The notes under the pieces: generated by a model
What the model was told of the DNA's origin: nothing
The model's database searches: none
What the model saw: only the letters and a program-made list of their open reading frames with translations
Assembly: GCA_905221605.1 (NCBI GenBank)
Contig: CAJNDS010000080.1
Coordinates: 1-27,500 of the forward strand
Direction: 5' to 3'
Length of the DNA stretch: 27,500 nucleotides
Source: Symbiodinium natans
Taxonomy: Eukaryota > Sar > Dinophyceae > Suessiales > Symbiodiniaceae
Position numbers and translations under genes: made by a program
In this document: positions 10,406 through 20,559 of the stretch, in pieces
Numbering within the stretch: the first letter of the stretch is position 1
Layout: each line of letters begins with the position of its first letter

Positions 10406-10846
10406 CTCAGCTCACTCCACTTGGAACCCTAAACCCTCAACCCTCAACCCTACTTCATGCACCTCATGTTCGCCCAAGGTTCAGATGCGGTCTTTGCGCT
10501 CGACTGCCATAAATCTCTTCCCCAAGAGAACCTGACAGATGTCTTGAAGCTCCCTCAGGCCCTAGAAGCCCCAAATCCCCTAGACCCCAAACCCGGAAGA
10601 AACACCCAACCACCCGAGGCAATACCCACCAAAACCCCCCCCCTCCGAGCCCTAAACCCTAAAAACCCTAAACTCTGAACCCTAAACCCTAAACCCTAAA
10701 CCCTAAACCCTAAACCCTAAACCCTGAACCCTGAACCCTAAACCCTAAACCCTGAACCCCTAAACCCCTCAACCCTAAAACCACAACTTTCAAGGCCCTG
10801 CAAAGGAAGCCCCGGCCTCCAGTTCAGGGAGGATCTGTAGTCGTAC

Positions 10847-11098
10847 CTGGCAGAGTGAACTTCTCGAACTTGGTGCTTGTGCGCATAGGGTTTAGGGTTT
10901 AGGGTTTAGGGTTTAGGGTTTAGGGTTTAGGGTTTAGGTTTAGGGTTTAGGGTTTAGGGTTTAGGGTGGGTGTAGGGCCGAAACACAGGTGGAGGCCCCA
11001 ATTTTTCGAACTCTCCGGGGGGTTCGCCGAACTTCGTCGGAAGTCGCCTCGGAGATGTTGGGCCGCATGATGCCATCAGCCGCTGACCTTGGGTTTGG
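10847..11098 (-). CDS. Two probable exons of an unrecognised protein
   Basis: The segment 10972-11098 is open for about 42 codons (DGIMRPNISEATSDEVRRTP and a basic stretch RRVRKIG). The segment 10847-10886 reads RTSTKFEKFTLP and ends in a clean donor CCAG|GTACGA. An island (10887-10968) separates them. They are probably internal exons of the gene that starts at 13280, but the links between 11910 and 11098 are unsettled; 11522-11575 (VVLEAEQREMLSNPS, donor AGTAG|GTGACA) and 11713-11763 (CVCVDDPLPWPACWGK, donor AAAGG|GTTTAG) are further candidates. Confidence 0.45.
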
Positions 11099-11796
11099 CC
11101 AGGGTTTAGGGTTCAGGGTTCAGGGTTTAGGGTTTAGGGTTTAGGGTTTAGGGTTTAGGGTTTAGGGTTTAGGGTCTCGGGTTTAGGGTCTCGGGTTTAG
11201 GGTTTAGGGTTTAGGGTTTGGGCTTTAGGGTTTTCGGGTTTCGGGTTTAGGGATTAGGGCTTTCGGGTGTCGGGTTTCGGGTTTCGGGTGGATGCTAGCG
11301 TCTGTTGGAACACCTGTGTAGAATACGCAGTGATGATCATGGTAAGATGTATGTAAATCGGAGTGCTCGTAAGATGCTTGTTGTCCAAATTGGTTGTCAG
11401 GACCTACTATGTACAGCGTGTCAAGTGGCACTTTCCCGATTGTGGGATCTTATATAGGGGACTCGGTTTAGGGTTTAAAGGGTTGGGGATTGCGGGGGAT
11501 TCGGCGGTTGCCAGCTGTCACCTACTCGGATTCGAGAGCATCTCACGCTGCTCGGCTTCCAAGACCACGTGTAGGTTTTCCTAAACCCTAAACCCTAAAC
11601 CCTAAACCCTAAACCCTAAACCCTAAACCCTGAACCCTGAACCCTGAACCCTAAACCCTGAACCCTAAACCCTAAACCCTAAACCCTAAACCCTAAACCC
11701 TAAACCCTAAACCCTTTCCCCAACATGCTGGCCACGGCAAGGGATCATCGACGCACACGCAGCCTAAATAACAGGTCCTCCATTGGCAAGAAGACC

Positions 11797-11853
11797 CAAA
11801 GCTACTAGGATGTGCGGGCTGAAGTCGGATGGAACGGAAATGGGAAACTGCTT
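11797..11853. repeat. Dispersed repeat sharing CCAAAGCTACTAG, copy 2
   Basis: Partner of 2784-2846. See that entry. Confidence 0.5.
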
Positions 11854-11909
11854 AGGACTGTGAAACCTGAAGCCGTTTAGGGTTTAGGGTTTAGGGTTTC
11901 GGGGTTTGC

Positions 11910-13280
11910 GTCTGGCAAGTTCTGATTGAATGATGGTCAAGGGCATGGGATGGCCTGGCAGAAAGCAAGGGGGGGTTTAGGGTTTAGGGTTTAGGGTTTA
12001 GGGTTAAGGTTTAGGGGTTTAGCGTTTGGCGTCTGGGTGTGATTCTGAACCTCGAACGCGACATCCCACCACGGCATGGAGACAGGATGCACCGCAAGCC
12101 TAGGAAATCAAACTAAACCCTACAACCCTAAACCCTAAACCCTAAACCCTAAACCCTAAACCCTAAACCCTAAACCCTAAACCCTAAACCCTAAACCCTA
12201 AACCCTAAACCCTAAAGCCCCTGGCTGCCCAGGTGGCTTCTGTGCCTGGACCAGTTCCTGACAGAGGCGGCGGACCTCCATACTCGGGCATGCAATTCTT
12301 TGACAGACCTAAGCCCTGTAGAGAATGAATAATAGGGTTTAGGGTTTAGGGTTTAGGGTTTAGGGTTTAGGGTTTAGGGTTTAGGGTTTTGGGTTTAGGG
12401 AACAGGGTTTGGGGGGTTATTCTAGAATATTTATTAAGGGACCCATCAGGGAATACCAGTAGAACTTATTCCGATCCCGATTAGGGCTTTGGAAGCCTGG
12501 CCGCCGCAATGAGTAGGCTCAGTGAAGCATCTTAATTCGCCAGTGACAGGACACTTGGGGAAGAGAAACCCTAAACCCTGAACCCTAAACCCAAAAACCC
12601 TAAACAGCCCTAAACCCCAAACCCCAAACCCAAAACCCTAAACCCTACGCCAGCTTCAACCGCTCCATCGAAGTGTTTTGGCGCCTGGCAGATCTCATCG
12701 TCCAGTGTCGCGTTGCACGCCAGCCGTGTTTGCCTCATCGTCATTGAGCCGGCAGACGGCTTTTTAACTATACTATCCTACTCCCTAGACCCTAAGCCAC
12801 CTGTATATATATATATATATGCATACATATGTAAGTGTATATACCTACCCTGAACCCTGCACTCATGGTGTCATAAACTAGGCTTCTCAGGAAGAGCATC
12901 CTCCCTCTCTCATTCCGGACATGCTCAGCAACCTCCCATCAAGAGCTACAGACAGAAAAAAAGGGTTCGAAGAAGTCGGGTTGGGGTCGAGGGTTTAGGT
13001 TTAGGGTTTAGGGTTTAGGGTTTAGGGTTTAAGGTTTAGGGTTTAGGGTTACAAGCAATCCATAGATGTCATGTGACCATCTGATGCCGCATGCACAGTG
13101 ATCTCTCTTGCAGGCAGAGGAGCAGAAGGAGGAGGTCTTTGGCAGCCTCCTCCTGTGTGGGTTTAGGGTTCAGGGTTTAGGGTTTAGGGCTTTAGGGTGC
13201 AGACTGCGCAAAGTAGCAGGTGTCTCGCCCTCTGTCCACACTCCAGCTAAATGATGTGCATGCGCCGGCGACGTGTTCAT
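11910..13280 (-). CDS. 5' part of a multi-exon gene, eight phase-linked exons
   Basis: Exons 13191-13280, 13078-13152, 12849-12932, 12649-12759, 12497-12553, 12211-12315, 12051-12099 and 11910-11954 join to about 205 open codons from an ATG at 13280 (MNTSPAHAHHLAGVWTEG). Clear sites include CCACACAG|GAG, ATG|GTCACA, AGG|GTAGGT, GGC|GTAGGG, TTCTCTACAG|GGC and GAG|GTTCAG. The donors at 13190, 12496 and 11909 would be GC, a class dinoflagellates use. The donor at 12210 (TTTAGG|GTTTAG) lies inside a telomere-type island. A leucine-rich helix (AAKDLLLLLLCLQERSL) is followed by a basic helix (EHVRNERGRMLFLRSLVYD) and then a cysteine-containing part. No family recognised. The 3' part continues below 11910. 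AG|CTGCTCATG just upstream of the start could be a spliced-leader acceptor. Confidence 0.65.
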
Positions 13281-14003
13281 GAGCAGCTGGTCAGCGGAAT
13301 GGCACAGATGTTATGGCTATATGCAGCCCTTTTTGCAGCATACCAACAAGACAAGAGCTTGCAAAGCTAGCTTTGCCGCCCTAAACTGCTCTGAGCTCGA
13401 CATCGACTTCAAAGAGGCACTGGCCTACGCAAGGCATGCAAACCTGCAGTGCTCCAGTTGAGAGCTTTCGAACTGAATTGAGACTTTGTGAGGCGCCTGA
13501 AAAGACACCTTGAAATTTAGCAGCTGGACAAAACTGAGTCTGAGACACTTGCGCATTGAAACATTGAAGCTTTCAAGACAAAAGTGAATACAAACACAGA
13601 GCACTTTGGACGTCAAACATGCAACACTGAGAACAGGACACATGTTGGACAAACATCAGTTCAAGATCTCAGACGAACCTGCAATAGCAAGCATGATGCA
13701 AATGTGCAGTCAGCAATGATACATGAACGAAACGAACAGAAGCTCATTTGCTTGCGCGCACGTGCAGGCACGCGCGCGTATGACCCAACTCAAACCCCCG
13801 CCCCCCACCCGCCAAATCGACAACTGCACCCGTGAATCGAATCTACTGGCGACTGTTCAGGATTTTGTGCATTTGCTTTCTGGAGCAATCGCATGCTTCA
13901 TCCACTTCCGTAATTATCCCCAGCAAAGCTTGGGCGGGTTTTTCAGGCATTTGAGTTGCCTGAGGGCATCATGGTGTGGTTTTCTACAGAGAAAGGCCTT
14001 TAG
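13281..14003. other. Longest island-free stretch; probable 5' intergenic region
   Basis: No telomere-type unit for about 720 bp upstream of the ATG at 13280. It is AT-richer than the exons. No promoter motif is certain. Plus-strand frames are open at 13273-13461, but they overlap the first exon of the minus gene and have no linked exons. A GC alternating stretch occurs at 13753-13779. Confidence 0.5.
13753..13779. other. Alternating purine-pyrimidine GC palindrome
   Basis: TTGCGCGCACGTGCAGGCAC followed by GCGCGCG. Near-palindromic and alternating, able in principle to form Z-DNA or a cruciform. It lies in the intergenic region upstream of the gene starting at 13280. Confidence 0.5.
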
Positions 14004-14044
14004 GTGTTTAGGGGTTTAGGGTTTAGGGTTTAGGGTTTAGGAAG

Positions 14045-14700
14045 GATGAATGTGTAAGGAGTTCACTAGCCGTCGGGTGGTTGCCATGGTTGCTTCACGG
14101 CTTTCTCGGCACATCCCTTGAAATGTTCCCCCTTCTACTCACAGCCCTTAATTGGAATCATAATAGGGGGTACTATGATCCCTATGAAAGACTGCTAGTA
14201 CCAGGGGGAACATCCCAACCCTAAACCCTAAACCCCAAACCCTAACCCCTAACCCCTAACCCCTAACCCCTAAACCCTAAACCCTAAACCCTAAACCCTA
14301 AATCCTAAACCCTAAACCCTAAATCTTAACCCTAAACCCTAAACCCTAAACCCTAAACCCTAAACCCTAAACCCTAAACCCTAAACCCTAAACCCTAAAC
14401 CCTAAACCCTAAACCCTAAATCTTATTTTGGGATCCCTGAACTGCGACTGCGAACCCCCGGTGACCAAGCCTGAGAAGACCTTTGCGGCGTGCGAGGCTG
14501 CCTGCCAATCCTCAGCATTTAGGGTTTAGGGTTTAGGGTTTAGGGTTTAGGGTTTAGGGTTTAGGGTTTAGGGTTTAGGGTTTAGGGTTTAGGGTTTAGG
14601 GTTTAGGGTTTAGGGTTTAGGGTTTAGGGTTTAGGGGCCAATCCTCAGCATCCAGGGAGACACTTTCGTGTTGGAATTTGGGGCTTAGGGTTTGAGGCTT
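14045..14700 (-). CDS. Exon-like segments below the 14980 stop
   Basis: Minus-strand frames are open at about 14045-14130 (CRESREATMATTRRLVNSL), 14440-14518 and 14637-14690 (NSNTKVSPWMLRIG). The latter two were one piece before the island 14519-14636 was inserted between duplicated 15-bp ends. Plus-strand frames of the same segments are also open, so the strand here is less sure. They may be 3' exons of the 14980-18851 gene or a separate gene. Confidence 0.3.
14504..14651. mobile_element. Telomere-repeat insertion with 15-bp direct repeat ends
   Basis: GCCAATCCTCAGCAT occurs at 14504-14518 and again at 14637-14651, identical, immediately bordering 118 bp of about seventeen TTTAGGG units. A perfect direct repeat exactly at both edges is what a target-site duplication looks like. 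On the minus strand removal at GCTGAG|GA ... GCTGAG| would restore the uninterrupted sequence, giving a GA-AG intron. Confidence 0.85.
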
Positions 14701-14744
14701 TGGGGGGTTAAGGTTTAGTTTAGAGTTTGGGGTTTGGAGTTTAG

Positions 14745-14856
14745 GGCTTCGGGCTCCGGATAAAGGATCATTCTTCTTTGTGTTCGAGCTTGTTGCTTGG
14801 GGTTTTAGGGTTTGGGGGGTTTAGGGTTTGGGGTTTCGGGCCCCGGATAAAGATCA
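14745..14856 (+). repeat. Direct repeat flanking a degenerate island
   Basis: GGCTTCGGGCTCCGGATAAA at 14745-14764 and a near copy at 14832-14850 border a unique 30-bp piece and a degenerate island. May be a second, older insertion scar. Confidence 0.5.
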
Positions 14857-14979
14857 CAATAATGCTTACAGCAAGTGGCCCTGAAATATCTGTAGTGGCT
14901 AGCGCTCCTCAATCCAACAAACCCTCAACCCAAAAACTTAGGGTTTAGGGTTTAGGGCTTAGGGCTTAGGCTACACAAT

Positions 14980-17900
14980 TCAAGGTGAGCTGCGGGCACA
15001 GGCCGGCGGACTCAATGTGCGCCCAAGTCCTGTTAAGGGTTAAGGGTTAAGGGTTAAGGGTTAAGGGTTAAGGGTTAAGGGTTAAGGGTTAAGGGTTAAG
15101 GGTTAAGGGTTTAGGGTTTAGGGTTTAGGGTTTAGGGTTTAGGGTTTACAGATTAGGGTTTAGGGTTTAGGGTTTAGGGTTTGCTCCCCAGGGAAAACGT
15201 CAACGGGAGGGCATGGCATGTTAGAGCTGAAGGGTTCTGCGCCTAAACCCCACCTGAACCCTAAGCCCAAAACCCCAAACCCTTGCAATGCTGAAGACAT
15301 GAGTTCGGGACTGGAGCCCGGCCAAGCCAAAGCCGTACATTGAGCCCTAGTAAACCCCATGAAGACCGATAACAAGCCGTGTTAAGCCCTAAACCCAGTT
15401 TGCAAATCCACATCTCCTCAGCAGTTTGGAAAGTTGCTGGACTGTTTTGACCGGCTCGCCATTCATCTCAGCCTCAGCAAAGAAATAGGGTTTAGGGTAT
15501 AGGGCAGACTCTTAAACCATTAGGCTGAGTACTTCTTACTATAACTACTTTGATCCGTATGATTTAAGATGATGAACATGACGAGCATGGAGTGTGACTG
15601 GTATGTTTTGAGTGACTCTTAGGAGTGTTGTGGTTGCCATTCATGCTTGATGATGAACTTATGACTTTTCGTATGATTGTTCTGATGCCCTAAACCCTAA
15701 ATCCTTAACCCTAAACCCTAAACCCATCGGTCTCTAAGGCGGCGGCAAGTGCCCAGCCGCGCTCGAGCATGACACCTGCCGTTGTGCGGGCAACATGGGC
15801 CGGTAATAGACCACTTCTGCCCAGAGCCTGAAAGGGGCTGCTATTTGCTTAAGAACCCCCCCCCCAAAAAAAAAATCCTTTAAGGGCAATATAGGGATTG
15901 TGTTTCTTTTAAAGTTGTTTGGGGGGGTTCTTAAGCAAATAGTAGCTGAAGATTCGGAAGATGGACTTCATCTGTTCGAGGCTAGGCTCAGGCGCGGCCA
16001 AGTAAACAACCTGCACAGCAAAACCTCTCAGAACTCGGTTTATGGGTTAGGGTTTAGGGTTTAGGGTTTAGGGTTTAGGGTTTATGGTTTATGGCTTAGG
16101 GACTTCTACCCCCTGGCTCTTCGTAGGGAATGAGGAAATTCGGGCCCTATATCTACCCTGTAAGGGAGTATGGAGGGTATTCTCATTCCCTCATTCCCTG
16201 CTAAGAACCAGCCAGGCTTCTTGCAAAACCCTAAGCCCTAAACCCTAAACCCTAAACCCTAAACCCTAAACCCTAAACCCTAAACCCTAAACCCTAAACC
16301 CTAAAGGGCCTTCTGGAAGAAGGAAGCCAGGCACAACGGACTTCAGCACGAGCCGGCCGAGGCGGCCCTGGGCGAAGCGCACGCTGCGACGCGATTCTCC
16401 GAACTCCGAACTGGCTCTGTCCCAACATGGGTTTGGGGTTTAGGGTTTAGGGTTTAGGGTTTGGGGTTTGGGGTTTAGGGTTTAGGGTTTAGGGTTAGGG
16501 TTTAGGGTTTAGGGTTTAGGGGTAGGGACACACGTTGTGTCCCTCAAAATGCTAGGAGTTCCCCCCATGATAGAATCCCCACAAGAAAGAGTGCCCAGAA
16601 TGTGTGCAAGACTACCACCTGGCCTCCAGCCGGAACGGGAGTTGGTCCCTCAAGGAGGTTTTGCTGCGCCTCATCGGAGGTAGGGTTGTGGGTTTAAAGG
16701 GTCAAGGCTGCTTCAAGGTTCCGGGCTTAGGGTGCAGCATTGGTCTGCTGCCGAAAACCATGCAAATGCTGGAAAACCCTAAACCCTAAACCCTAAGCCC
16801 TAAACCCTAAACCCTAAATCGTAAACCCTAAACCCTAAACCCTACGATGTCATCGAGCGAAACCCTAAACCCTAAACCCAAGAAAACGAACACCTGCCTC
16901 AACAACTCCTGGTTCAGAGTGATCATACGCGTGGGCCATCGGACCTCACCGGCGAAGGCAGCGAGGGTTGAGACTAGGGTTTAGGGTTTAGGGTTCAGGG
17001 TTTAGGGTTGAGACCATAGGGGGTTGATTGATTCTACGAAGGGTTTTTCTACAGAGCTTCAGTGTTTTCCTGAAACCCTAAACCCTAAACCCTGAACCCC
17101 AAACCCTAAACCCACAAGGGGTTTTGTAGGATGTTGAGGGGTTTCCTATGTGGAATGTGGCTTTCCGCGAAGAATGCCTGCAATACAGTAGCTGGCATGA
17201 ATGCCATGGGACTCACCTGCCATTCCCGGCCAGAGTCCGAACTCCTTTCATGACTTGGTCCGGTAACCATCTTATAATATGGGTTTAGGGTTTAGGGTTA
17301 GGGTTCAGCAGCTCCGGATCGAGCAGATTTACGGCTCGGATATAACACCCACCCACCCAGAGAATCCCATAACATTAAGAAACTATAAAGTATCTTCATA
17401 CAAAAGTTGGGGTGGGAACGTGCCTTGCCCACGAATTTTTGTGCATTGCCCACGAATTTTTGTGCCCTGCCCACGAATTTTTGTGCCTTGCCCACGAATT
17501 TTTGTGCCTTGCCCACCAATTTTTGTGCCTTGCCCACGAATTTCGGTGCCTTGCCCACGAATTTTGGTGCCTTGCCCACGAGTTTTTGGTGCCTTGCCAC
17601 CAATTTGTGTGCCCGAAAATTCGTGGGCAAGGCACAAAATTTCGTGGGCAAAGGCACAAATATTCGTGGGCAAGGCACAAAATTCGTGGGCAAGGCACAA
17701 AAATTCGCAGGCAAGGCACATTTTGAGGCTTCAAGCCTTGCCCAAGGGCCAAAACTCCGAAACGTGCCTTGCACGTCTTGCCACGAACTTTTGTGGGGGG
17801 GGTAGGGGAGGGGCGGGGGGGGGCGGGGGGGGGTGGGGGGGGGGGGGGGGGGTGGGGGGGGGTGGGGGGGGGGGGGGGTGTGGGGGGGGGGTGGGGGGGG

Positions 17901-18851
17901 GTGGGGGGGGGTGGGGGAGGAGGGTGGGTGCCTTGCCCACGAATTTTTGTGCCTTGAATTTTTGTGCCTTGCCCACGAATTTTTGTGCCTTGCCCACGAA
18001 TTTTTGTGCCTTGCCCGAATTTTTGTGCCTTGCCCACCAATTTTTGTGCCTTGCCCACCAATTTTTGTGCCTTGCCCACGAATTTTTGTGCCTTGCCCAC
18101 GAATTTTTGTGCCTTGCCCACGAATTTTGGTGCCTTGCCCACGAATTTTTGTGCCTTGCCACCAATTTACGTGCCCGAAAATTGGTGGGCAAGGCACAAA
18201 ATTTCGTGGGCAAAGGCACAAATATTCGTGGGCAAGGCACAAAATTCGTGGACAAGGCACAAAAATTCGTGGGCAAGGCACATTTTGGGGTTTTAAGCCT
18301 TGCCCAAGGGCCCAAAAATCCGAAATGTGCCTTGTCCACGAATTTTTGTGCCTTGTCCACGAATTTTTGTGCCTTGCCCACGAATTTTTGTGCCTTGCCC
18401 ACGAATATTTGTGCCTTCGTCCACGAAACCCATTAGGGTTTATATATATATAGAAAGAGAGGTTTAGGGTTTAGGGTGCATCTCATAATATGGGTACCCT
18501 TTTTGGGGGTTAGTTGCCGGAAAGGGAACCTTGAACCCCAAAAAACGGGAAAAGGGTACCACTGGGCTACGTACCAAGATCACTGACCCAGTATCCATCT
18601 CATACCCTTTTTTGGGTTCGTTATCGTATAAGGGAACCTTGAACCAAAAAAAGGGCCCTAAACCCTAACCCTAAACCCTAAACCCTAAACCCTAAACCCT
18701 AAACCCTAAACCCTAGACCCTAAACCCTGTACCAAAGAAGATGACAGACCGAGCCGCCGTGATGCAAAATCCGGGCGGCACCTTCCGGACCTGCAGCTGC
18801 GTGCCATGCGCCAAGGTGATGATCTCGCGCCTGGGCCCGCGGAAGATAGCC
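14980..18851 (-). CDS. Sixteen-exon chain, about 329 codons; unrecognised protein
   Basis: Exons 18733-18851, 18571-18598, 17217-17270, 17112-17177, 17015-17069, 16894-16944, 16752-16768, 16619-16669, 16310-16410, 16209-16219, 15946-16010, 15717-15837, 15395-15472, 15281-15346, 15185-15242 and 14980-15029 give one open frame ending in TGA at 14980. Clean sites include GCAG|GTGAGT (17216), TATTGCAG| (17178), GAGGCAG|GTGTTC and GTGCAG|GTT. Donors at 17111, 15716, 15394 and 15280 start telomere-like repeats. Peptide landmarks: AARSVIFFDGYWVSDLG, KTLKLCRKTLRRINQPPM, VRFAQGRLGRLVLKSVVPGF, PEPSLEQMKSIFRIF, VQQLSKLLRRCGFANW. Weakest parts: the 17- and 11-nt microexons, the junction 15946/15837 (CT-AG around an inverted-repeat element) and the last exon. 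The 5' end lies above 18851. Confidence 0.66.
15033..15110 (+). repeat. TTAAGGG variant array
   Basis: About eleven homogeneous TTAAGGG units, then ordinary TTTAGGG up to 15182. A single-base variant spread along one island. Confidence 0.95.
15243..15280 (-). other. 38-bp intron made only of degenerate telomere-like units
   Basis: Minus strand GTTTGGGGTTTTGGGCTTAG... ending GGGGTTTAG, between exons 15281-15346 and 15185-15242. Both exons are phase 0 at this junction and open in the same frame, with neighbours also in phase. Confidence 0.6.
15837..15946. mobile_element. 110-bp inverted-repeat element, copy 1
   Basis: Ends CTGCTATTTGCTTAAGAACC... and ...GGTTCTTAAGCAAATAGTAG form a 20+ bp inverted repeat with one mismatch, around a core with C-run, A-run and G-run. 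It has no coding capacity, so it is MITE-like or an introner. It interrupts the 14980-18851 gene: removing it joins IFRIF-S-PFQALGRS in frame. Related copies: 21600-21682, 22145-22256 and 25021-25105. Confidence 0.75.
16106..16208. mobile_element. Introner-like element with GGGAATGAGG inverted arms
   Basis: Arms GTAGGGAATGAGG at 16123-16135 and CTCATTCCCTCATTCCCTG at 16182-16200. Same family as the ends of gene A intron 1. It lies in the intron between exons 16209-16219 and 15946-16010. Confidence 0.6.
17420..18428. repeat. 21-bp satellite in direct and inverted blocks
   Basis: Unit GCCTTGCCCACGAATTTTTG plus T (21 bp). Direct blocks at about 17420-17612, 17929-18170 and 18327-18428 alternate with inverted blocks at 17613-17722 and 18171-18283. 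After each inverted block comes a conserved spacer containing AAGCCTTGCCCAAGGGC. The direct-inverted-spacer module is present twice. Because 21 is a multiple of 3, every frame yields long heptapeptide-repeat open frames; these have no start context or other coding sign and lie in a predicted 1.3-kb intron (17271-18570), so I do not call them genes. Confidence 0.95.
17796..17930 (+). repeat. Long G-run, (G)n interrupted by T
   Basis: About 135 bp almost entirely G with single T, C or A interruptions, between the two satellite modules. Strong G-quadruplex potential on the plus strand; C-rich in the sense of the surrounding gene. Run lengths may be unreliable in an assembly. Confidence 0.95.
18484..18656 (-). 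mobile_element. Two copies of the GTAGCC...GGTACC intron element flanking a 28-nt exon
   Basis: Minus strand: GTAGCCCAGTGGTACCC ... GGTTCAAGGTTCCC at 18484-18570 starts the intron after exon 18571-18598, and a second copy (18601-18656) ends the intron before it. The same family begins gene A intron 2 (1608 downward: GTAGCCTAGCGGTACAC ... GGTTCAAGGTTCCC) and lies in gene A intron 3 (about 1085-1165); 21091-21130 is a fragment. Confidence 0.65.
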
Positions 18852-19019
18852 CTAAACCCTAAACCCTAAACCCTAAATCCTAAACCCTAAACCCTAAACC
18901 CCAAACCCCAAACCCCAAACCCTAAACCCTAAACCCTAAACCCTAAGCCCTACGCACTAAAACCCTAACCCCCGCCCCCTCCCTCCCCCCCCCCCCAAAC
19001 CGTAAACCCTAAACTCACA

Positions 19020-19115
19020 AAGCTTCAAGGACTCTGGCTCACCGATGCGCACGGAGGCAACAAGGCTCCCATTACTTGGGTCCATCCACTGTCTGACATC
19101 TTCAAATCTTCAAGC
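19020..19115 (-). CDS. Probable exon upstream of the 18851 chain
   Basis: Open in two frames. One has MSDSGWTQVMGALLPPCAS ending at donor TCG|GTGAGC (19043), which fits an alternative acceptor at 18824 in phase 0. The other has VRQWMDPSNGSLVASVRIG. Either links it to the gene below. Confidence 0.4.
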
Positions 19116-19570
19116 CATTCAGGGTTTAGGGTTTAGGGTTCAAGGGTTTAAGGGTTTAAGGGTTTAAGGGTTTAAGGGTTTAGGGTTTAGGGTTTAGGGG
19201 TTTAGGGGTTTAGGGTTTAGGGTATTCCCATGCCCTAGTTGACCCTGATCAACAAGCCCTTCTAGCCAGTCTGAGTCTCAAGTATACTGGTGAGGCCTAA
19301 ACAACTAGAATAGGGTTTTGGGGGCTATACAAGTATAGTTCTACAGGGACCATATGGGAATACGACTAGTACGTACGCCGGCCCCTATATTACAAGGATT
19401 ATAAGGGGGCTTCCGTATTTTGACAGTGGCCCATGGGGGGGCCACGCGAAACTTGAAACCTTTAATTAGGGTTTAGGGTTTAGGGTTTAGGGTTTAGGGT
19501 TTAGGGTTTAGGGTTTAGGGTTTAGGGTTTAGGGTTTAGGGTTTAGGGTTTAGGGGTTAGGGTTTTACCC

Positions 19571-19697
19571 CTGCCATAGGTTGCTTCTGAACCCTGTGCC
19601 AGGCGACTTCTGGCCGGCAAAGCCCATCTTCCCAAACTCCGATCCCAGGCTGACCTCTCATCGCAAGAGTAAGAGGCTCGACAAAGAGGGCCTCGAA
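19571..19697 (-). CDS. Probable exon, about 42 codons
   Basis: Minus-strand frame open throughout (EALFVEPLTLAMRGQPGIGV, then CRPEVAWHRVQKQPMAG). Splice sites not settled. Likely a 5' exon of the same gene as 14980-18851. A further open piece lies at about 19770-19860. Confidence 0.4.
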
Positions 19698-19935
19698 AGC
19701 CCTAAACCCAAAACCCAAAACCCTAAACCCTAAACCCCAAAAAATGGTTTCTGGGCCCTGTGTGTCGGACCTGTTCTACAGATGGCACGGGAAGGGAGCC
19801 CCGAAGCGCTTATCAGTCTTCAACGAGGCACCGGATGGCTTGCAGGGTCTTCGTCAGGAATTCGGGAAGTGGGTGCGCCCTATAAAAGCCCTTAGAGGGG
19901 AAATAAGCAACTGACGTACAACCTTATAGACGTAC

Positions 19936-20266
19936 ACACATATATACGTACATACATATATATCTGGAAGCATGTATATATATATATATAATGTGTGTAT
20001 ATAATATATATATATATATATATATCGCATCAAGCAGGATCACTGCCACCGGTTCAAGCGGAGGCCAGGCTAGGAGGTGCTCGACAGGCCCAAGCACAGG
20101 CCAGGCATGAGCGGACGGTATATACTTATATACTTCTATACTTATAAACGTATAAACTTATATACTTATATACGTACATATATATATATATTTATTTATT
20201 TACATATATATATATATATATATATGCATGCATGTATATATGTATGTATATATATATATATACATG

Positions 20267-20298
<32 letters not shown>

Positions 20299-20300
20299 GA
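19936..20300. repeat. (TA)n-rich microsatellite region
   Basis: Several runs of TATATA with GTAT/CATG interruptions at 19936-20025 and 20118-20300, with a unique 90-bp piece between. Smaller tracts of this kind are at 2235-2276, 3575-3616, 8034-8066, 12801-12822, 18438-18452 and 23136-23219. Confidence 0.95.
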
Positions 20301-20559
20301 GGGCGTTATACGGGGCACTTCATTCCCTAGTTCCCAACGACACAGTCGAATCTTGGAGATGAAGCGACTTGGTGCTTGTGAGCAAGCCTGGGAGGGTTTA
20401 AGGGTTTAGGGTTTAGGGTTTTAGGGTTTAGGGTTTCGGGTTAGGGTTTAGGGTTTAGGGTTTAGGGTTTAGGGTTCAGGGTTCACCACAAACCACGGGT
20501 GGGGGGAGTGGCCTACATCAAGCGAGAGGCCCAGCCGACCAGCATGCACAATCCTTTTA

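Noticed and set aside
12650-12760. Plus-strand frame resembling a helical protein
   Set aside because: The same segment on the minus strand is exon 12649-12759, with splice sites and phase agreement on both sides. Exons here often leave the opposite strand open.
13273-13461. Plus-strand 62-codon frame
   Set aside because: Good composition, but antisense to the first exon of an eight-exon phase-linked chain and without linked exons of its own.
17279-18436. Long open frames (up to 385 codons) on both strands
   Set aside because: They are translations of the 21-bp satellite and G-run; the period is a multiple of 3, so every frame stays open. They fall in a predicted intron.
18724-18845. Plus-strand open frames across the segment
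   Set aside because: Two plus frames are open, but the minus frame has more G/C third positions and joins in phase to 18571-18598.
20077-20409. Tyr/Ile-rich plus-strand frame
   Set aside because: Translation of TA microsatellites.
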